Origin: Jimgerdemannia flammicorona
Lineage: Eukaryota; Mucoromycota; Endogonomycetes; Endogonales; Endogonaceae
Length of the DNA: 11,938 nucleotides
Direction of reading: 5' to 3'
Assembly (NCBI GenBank): GCA_003990745.1
Contig: RBNI01005925.1
Span: 1-11,938, forward strand
Shown piece after piece: positions 8,700 through 11,938 of this stretch; within the stretch, counting starts at the first letter, position 1; the number at the start of each line of letters is the position of its first letter. Under the pieces are notes generated by a model. That model had not been told where the DNA came from. It searched no databases and worked only from the letters and a program-made list of their open reading frames with translations. The position numbers were made by a program, and so were the translations under genes.

Positions 8700-9460
8700 C
8701 TACCAGGGAGAAGTTGAGGTACCAATGTATCAGTCTATCCCCACTCTCCCCAAAATGTCCCTGTCTCAGCAGTCTCTAATGATCTGACCATAGATACTAT
8801 TCTATCTCTAAAGACCTCCACATATCCAGACCCCAGCAGTCTACTATCAAAATCCAGTCAATCCTCATCCCCAGACCACTCACCCAGTGTGTATATCCTT
8901 CTGTTACTCCATACCTCCCTACCAGTATCTACCAAAGTACTCAGCTTCTCAACTTCCTCCTATATCTCCAAACCTTCACTTCTCCCCTCTTTTCTCTGCC
9001 CTCCATCAGTTCTATCCAATAGTGCATTCTTGACCATGTTAAAGTCCCCTCTAAGCACATCCACTCCAGCTTCTGCCAGCATTCCTTCCTCCTGGAGACT
9101 CTTTACCCACTCTATACTCACCTCTTACTATAGGACAGTAGCAGGATTCAACCATAACTAGTTTCCAACCAGTGCAAATCCACTCTCTCCAAATCAGCCT
9201 GTCTCTCTAGTTCTGCACATCCCAGATCTCTCCTCTGCCCTTCCTGACCAGAATCCTGACCTTGCCCATCCAAACTACCTTCCCTCTCCATTCCTTTGTC
9301 CATTCTAGTCTATCTAAATTATCCTTATATCTAATATCCTGCAGAAGAAAGAGATTGGCCTCTAATTTCTTCAGCCAAGCAAAAATGTTCCATCTATGAA
9401 AAGAATCTCAGAGCCCATTCACATTCAGAGAAAAAATGTTGGTTGTATCTTTTATAAGAA
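8700..9460 (-). other. APE-type endonuclease domain of ORF2
   Basis: The domain nicks genomic DNA to prime reverse transcription. The order LNVNG, LLQD, GDFN, RIDWIL, SDH matches the apurinic-endonuclease fold found in many LINEs. The LLQD segment carries Asp where the family usually has Glu (LQE). The Arg expected after NGL is a TGA (CGA to TGA), one of several stops. Phase changes between NVNG and GDFN and between GDFN and RIDWIL show two small indels. Confidence 0.75.
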
Positions 9461-9486
9461 ATAATGTATAAATGAAGGAATATTCT

Positions 9487-11492
9487 TTACTACTCCATAT
9501 TTCTCTCATTCTGAGCCAGATCCAAATCATACTCCATAGCTTCCTCCTCCTCTACAATCCTCTTTTCCTCCAATCCAGCCAGAAGTTCCTTAAGCTCCTC
9601 ATCTTTTTTCTCCTTGAATTCATTCCAATACTCCAGGCAGACTTCCTATCATAGCTGCAATCCATGTTGCTCTACCCAACAGAAAGCAGTCCTTTCACTT
9701 ACAACAACTGCTAGCCCAGCCTCTTTCTCCTTATCAACCTCATACTCTTTCTCCTCCAGATAAATCACAAGAATCTCTACCTTCAGTACCTTCACCACTC
9801 TCTCACTATACAAGATATATATCCAATACTCATTACTCATTACTCACAGGTCCACCTCTCCCAGCTCCTCTACTATAAAGTTGTTCATTATCTTATATAT
9901 CTATAGCAGATTTCCCACCTCCTTTCCTCCTGGAGTTGCCAGCCTCCCTCTATCCAGTATTGAGATATCAGTCCTAGCACTTGCAGTCTCATCCCACTCC
10001 TCCTCCTGAACATCCACCAGTTCATCCTCACTCACTGCCACTATCTGCCCCCCCTTTGCCACCTCAGAAACTCCAAAGTATATTCTCTGAGCTCCCCACA
10101 TAGGTACATCCTCTGCCACCCTGCCCCTTAAAGCTAGACCTTGTCTAATAAGCAATATAGGGGTTAGGGATAGCTCCTAAACCTCAAAGATACTATCTGC
10201 ATAAGAGTCACTACTCTTCACCTCCTCACCCTCTACTGGTCTCTTTCCTATATTCTCTCTATCTCTGTTAGCCCAGACACTCTCCTTGGCTCCCCCCACA
10301 ATTTCAACACCACTAGCATCTACTTTCACCCTGCTTTCTAGCTTCACCAATAGCTCTCTCTGCCTCTTACATCCTTGGAATCTTTCCCACCACTCCTTAT
10401 TGATCTGAATCCTCTTTCCATCCACTACTTCCAAATGCATTGACTCAACATACACCTTCCAAGCCTTAGCCCTCCTCTCTACAGCACCACTCAGCTCCTC
10501 CAGTGCCTCCAGCAGATTCTCTTCCTCCTTCTCACTCCCCTTCACCCTCATCACCTTATACAGGAAAGCCCCCCAGACCATCACCAAAGGCCAGTCCCTA
10601 GCTTTCCCAGTAGCTTCCTTCTCTGCCAACCAAATTTGAATGTCAATATCCCTAGTTCTGAATGAGGTCTCCTCCCAGACCCAGAACCCAACATCAACTA
10701 CCTCACCATACTCTGCCATAATATCTACAACTCTCTTCCTCATCTCCTCAGCCATCACCATAGGCACTCCCTTCACTAATAATTGCACCACCCTGGGGTC
10801 TCATCTCAGGCAGCATACTATCGAACTGTCAACCCTGTCTTCAGTGTCTCCTCCAATAGTCCAGCCTCCTCAAAGCCCATCTCTACTCCTTCCAGTCTCT
10901 TCAGGAACTTCACAGAAGCTGTTCCAGCCACCTGCTTAGCAATTAGCCCCAAGACCATTTTCACTATCACTGCTAAGCCCCTGAAGCATAAGGTGACAGT
11001 AAACTCTGAAATTGACTTCTTGAGTAATAGTGCCACCATCAGTCCTATTACACTATCCACCAGATCACTAGGCCTTATACCTTTCCCACTACTCAGTCCA
11101 CTATCAGCAGTCTCATCTAGATTTTTTTCCTGATTGCCCATCATACTCTCATCAGCAGTTATTCCTTTAGCCCCTATATCACTGATCCTTCCCCTCTGGT
11201 CCCCTAGAGAGACTCTCCCAGGGGGTCACTGCTCATCAGCCTTTACCATTGCCTTACCCCCCCTCAGCCAACTCTTCAGCCCAGCTCTTTTCTGACTCCC
11301 CTTCATCTTCTCCATAAAGCTCACCCTCTCTATCTCCAGGTCTCCAGCACTGCTCCCTCCCCTACTACATCCTCCTGCCAGCAGGTCCCTCATGCTTCCC
11401 CCCAAGTCAGGGCTCCTTCCCACATACTGCCAGTTGAAGGCACCTGGACCACCCTGTCCAGTACACACCTTGTGATACTCATCAGTTGCCAT
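9487..11492 (-). pseudogene. LINE ORF1, about 668 codons, decayed
   Basis: LINE ORF1 proteins bind the element RNA. The ATG at 11492-11490 starts a Gly/Ser-rich N-terminus (MATDEYHKVCTGQGGPGAF). A TGA at 11228-11226 probably replaces CGA. The frame continues through PSDLVDSVIGLMVALLLKK to a TAG at 10820-10818. Around 10825 the phase shifts, and the second half begins near VVQLLVKGVPMVMAEEMRK, with later segments GEVVDVGFWVWEE and DIDIQIWLA whose strand-like spacing resembles an RRM-like domain (weak). Further stops lie at 10179-10177, 9903-9901 and around 9843 and 9649. The last 60 residues are strongly Glu/Lys-rich and probably helical (KEKKDEELKELLAGLEEKR), ending TAG TAA at 9492-9487. No CCHC knuckle is seen. 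The identity rests mainly on position upstream of ORF2. Confidence 0.7.
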
Positions 11493-11574
11493 GATACTAG
11501 AAGCTTTTCTCCAGAAACTATGTTGAAAGTGTTGCTAAAAGATTGTGTAACCTGAATGTTACCAGAGAAAGGTG
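11493..11574 (-). other. LINE 5' leader
   Basis: An 82-base untranslated stretch between the target-site duplication and the ORF1 ATG. LINE promoters are usually internal and lie here, but I see no diagnostic motif. Confidence 0.6.
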
Positions 11575-11588
11575 AGTATGAGTGCTAT
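11575..11588. repeat. Target-site duplication, copy at the LINE 5' end
   Basis: AGTATGAGTGCTAT, 13 of 14 identical to the copy beside the poly(A) tail at 5707-5720. It marks the 5' boundary of the element at 11574. Confidence 0.8.
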
Positions 11589-11938
11589 CTGGTAGATCTT
11601 GGCAGTTTTGGTGGAACTGACTAGATACTAGCTATATATATTTAAGGAGAGTAGATGAATGAGCTTGGAGTATCTACTGTAGTGAGAAGGGTTAATGGGA
11701 GATGTTCTGTCCAGATGATAGGCAGAGTGGGGCTCTCAGAGAGATCATTATCATTACCTAATAGAGGAGATTTATAAGAGAAGTAGAGAGAGAATTATGA
11801 TAGTTAATAACTTAGTAGTCTTTAATTATAAAAAGATAGAAAGGAGATTCCCCCAGGAAGATTGGATAGAGGTGGGGCTCTTGTATTATATATGGGTTAG
11901 ATTGGTTTGGTAATAAAGAATGAAGTCTATGTAATTAT
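11589..11938. other. Right flank of the LINE, no gene seen
   Basis: AT- and purine-rich sequence that would have been contiguous with the DNA left of 5707 before the LINE inserted. No open frame, RNA gene or repeat is recognised. CpG is absent here too, so the depletion is not confined to the LINE. Confidence 0.5.

Larger units (their letters stand above)
5851..9460 (-). pseudogene. LINE ORF2: APE endonuclease plus reverse transcriptase, decayed
   Basis: The product would nick target DNA and copy the element RNA into it. The endonuclease begins near 9455 with IFSLNVNGL, followed by RWNIFAWLKKL and LLQDIR, then GDFNMVKNALLDRTDG near 9050, GMRIDWILI near 8859 and SDH at 8787-8779. The reverse transcriptase covers about 8050-6900: EDGLPWVFWKK, GLVALLYKNKDRR, NWRPIM, VFLDQEKAYD, PLSRGVLQGDLLSPILY, the catalytic box FADNMMVSL (7350-7325), then AVRYLGIYL and LPKL. 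A downstream part includes TRGGLGLVDFLKRLY. The endonuclease N-terminus is split over three phases (shifts near 9200 and 8900), but from about 8890 to the TAA at 5853-5851 everything is in one phase, broken by about 30 stops. Many stops lie where Trp, Gln or Arg is expected. The last several hundred bases are unassigned; no RNase H was recognised. The start codon is not evident. Confidence 0.85.
5721..11574 (-). mobile_element. Full-length non-LTR (LINE) retrotransposon, inactive
   Basis: This autonomous copy-and-paste retroelement of about 5854 bases is read on the minus strand. It has an 82-base leader, ORF1 (11492-9487), ORF2 (about 9460-5851) with APE-type endonuclease and reverse transcriptase, a short 3' untranslated part and an A-rich tail. 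A 14-base target-site duplication brackets it, so it appears complete at both ends rather than 5'-truncated. Two ORFs plus an APE endonuclease place it among the L1/Tad-like or related clades; I cannot assign the clade without a tree. Both ORFs are broken by many stops. CpG is almost absent (two in the whole element, at 7070 and 10822). Confidence 0.9.

Noticed and set aside
5695..11133. Several plus-strand open frames of 60-116 codons rich in Ser, Pro and Leu across the LINE
   Set aside because: They are antisense shadows of the G/A-rich LINE coding strand, where protein homology signatures are all on the minus strand.

Overview
The window is eukaryotic and consists almost entirely of transposable-element remains. 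There are spliceosomal-type intron signals, a poly(A)-tailed non-LTR retrotransposon, minisatellites and no compact bacterial gene order. The decayed transposase at the left looks like the MULE/SWIM transposases that are very abundant in arbuscular mycorrhizal fungi (Glomeromycotina, for example Rhizophagus or Gigaspora). That is recognition from family knowledge, not a search result, so a glomeromycotan fungus is the best guess at moderate confidence.

Region 1 (1-2954) holds a minus-strand MULE-type transposase gene running off the left edge. Exon 1 is 2626-1327 and exon 2 is 303-1. Between them lies a 1023-base intron with a clean GTATGT donor, CTGAT branch site, long pyrimidine tract and TTAG acceptor. 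Most of the intron is a minisatellite of 23/27-base units arranged in a 192-base higher-order repeat. A second, 12-base minisatellite (2729-2892) sits just upstream of a TATA run and the ATG. The reading frame is continuous but carries six in-frame stops, most of them explained by CGA to TGA and other C-to-T type changes.

Region 2 (2981-4366) is a plus-strand decayed coding sequence of about 460 codons of unrecognised family, with repeated frame changes and stops. Region 3 (4367-5706) is AT-rich and has no clear gene, but contains a degenerate tandem repeat near 5045-5340.

Region 4 (5721-11574) is a full-length, minus-strand non-LTR (LINE) retrotransposon of about 5.85 kb. It has a 14-base target-site duplication with one mismatch, a short 5' leader, a long ORF1, an ORF2 with APE-type endonuclease and reverse transcriptase signatures, and a 3' poly(A) tail. 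It is dead: ORF1 is frameshifted and contains stops, ORF2 has about 30 stops, and the RT catalytic box reads FADN. The right flank (11589-11938) shows no gene.

A striking regional feature is CpG content. I find only two CpG dinucleotides from 2955 to 11938, while the first 2954 bases have many. The elements therefore appear to differ in age or in exposure to cytosine-methylation-driven or RIP-like mutation, with the MULE the younger. No functional gene pathway is encoded; the story is layered insertion and mutational decay.
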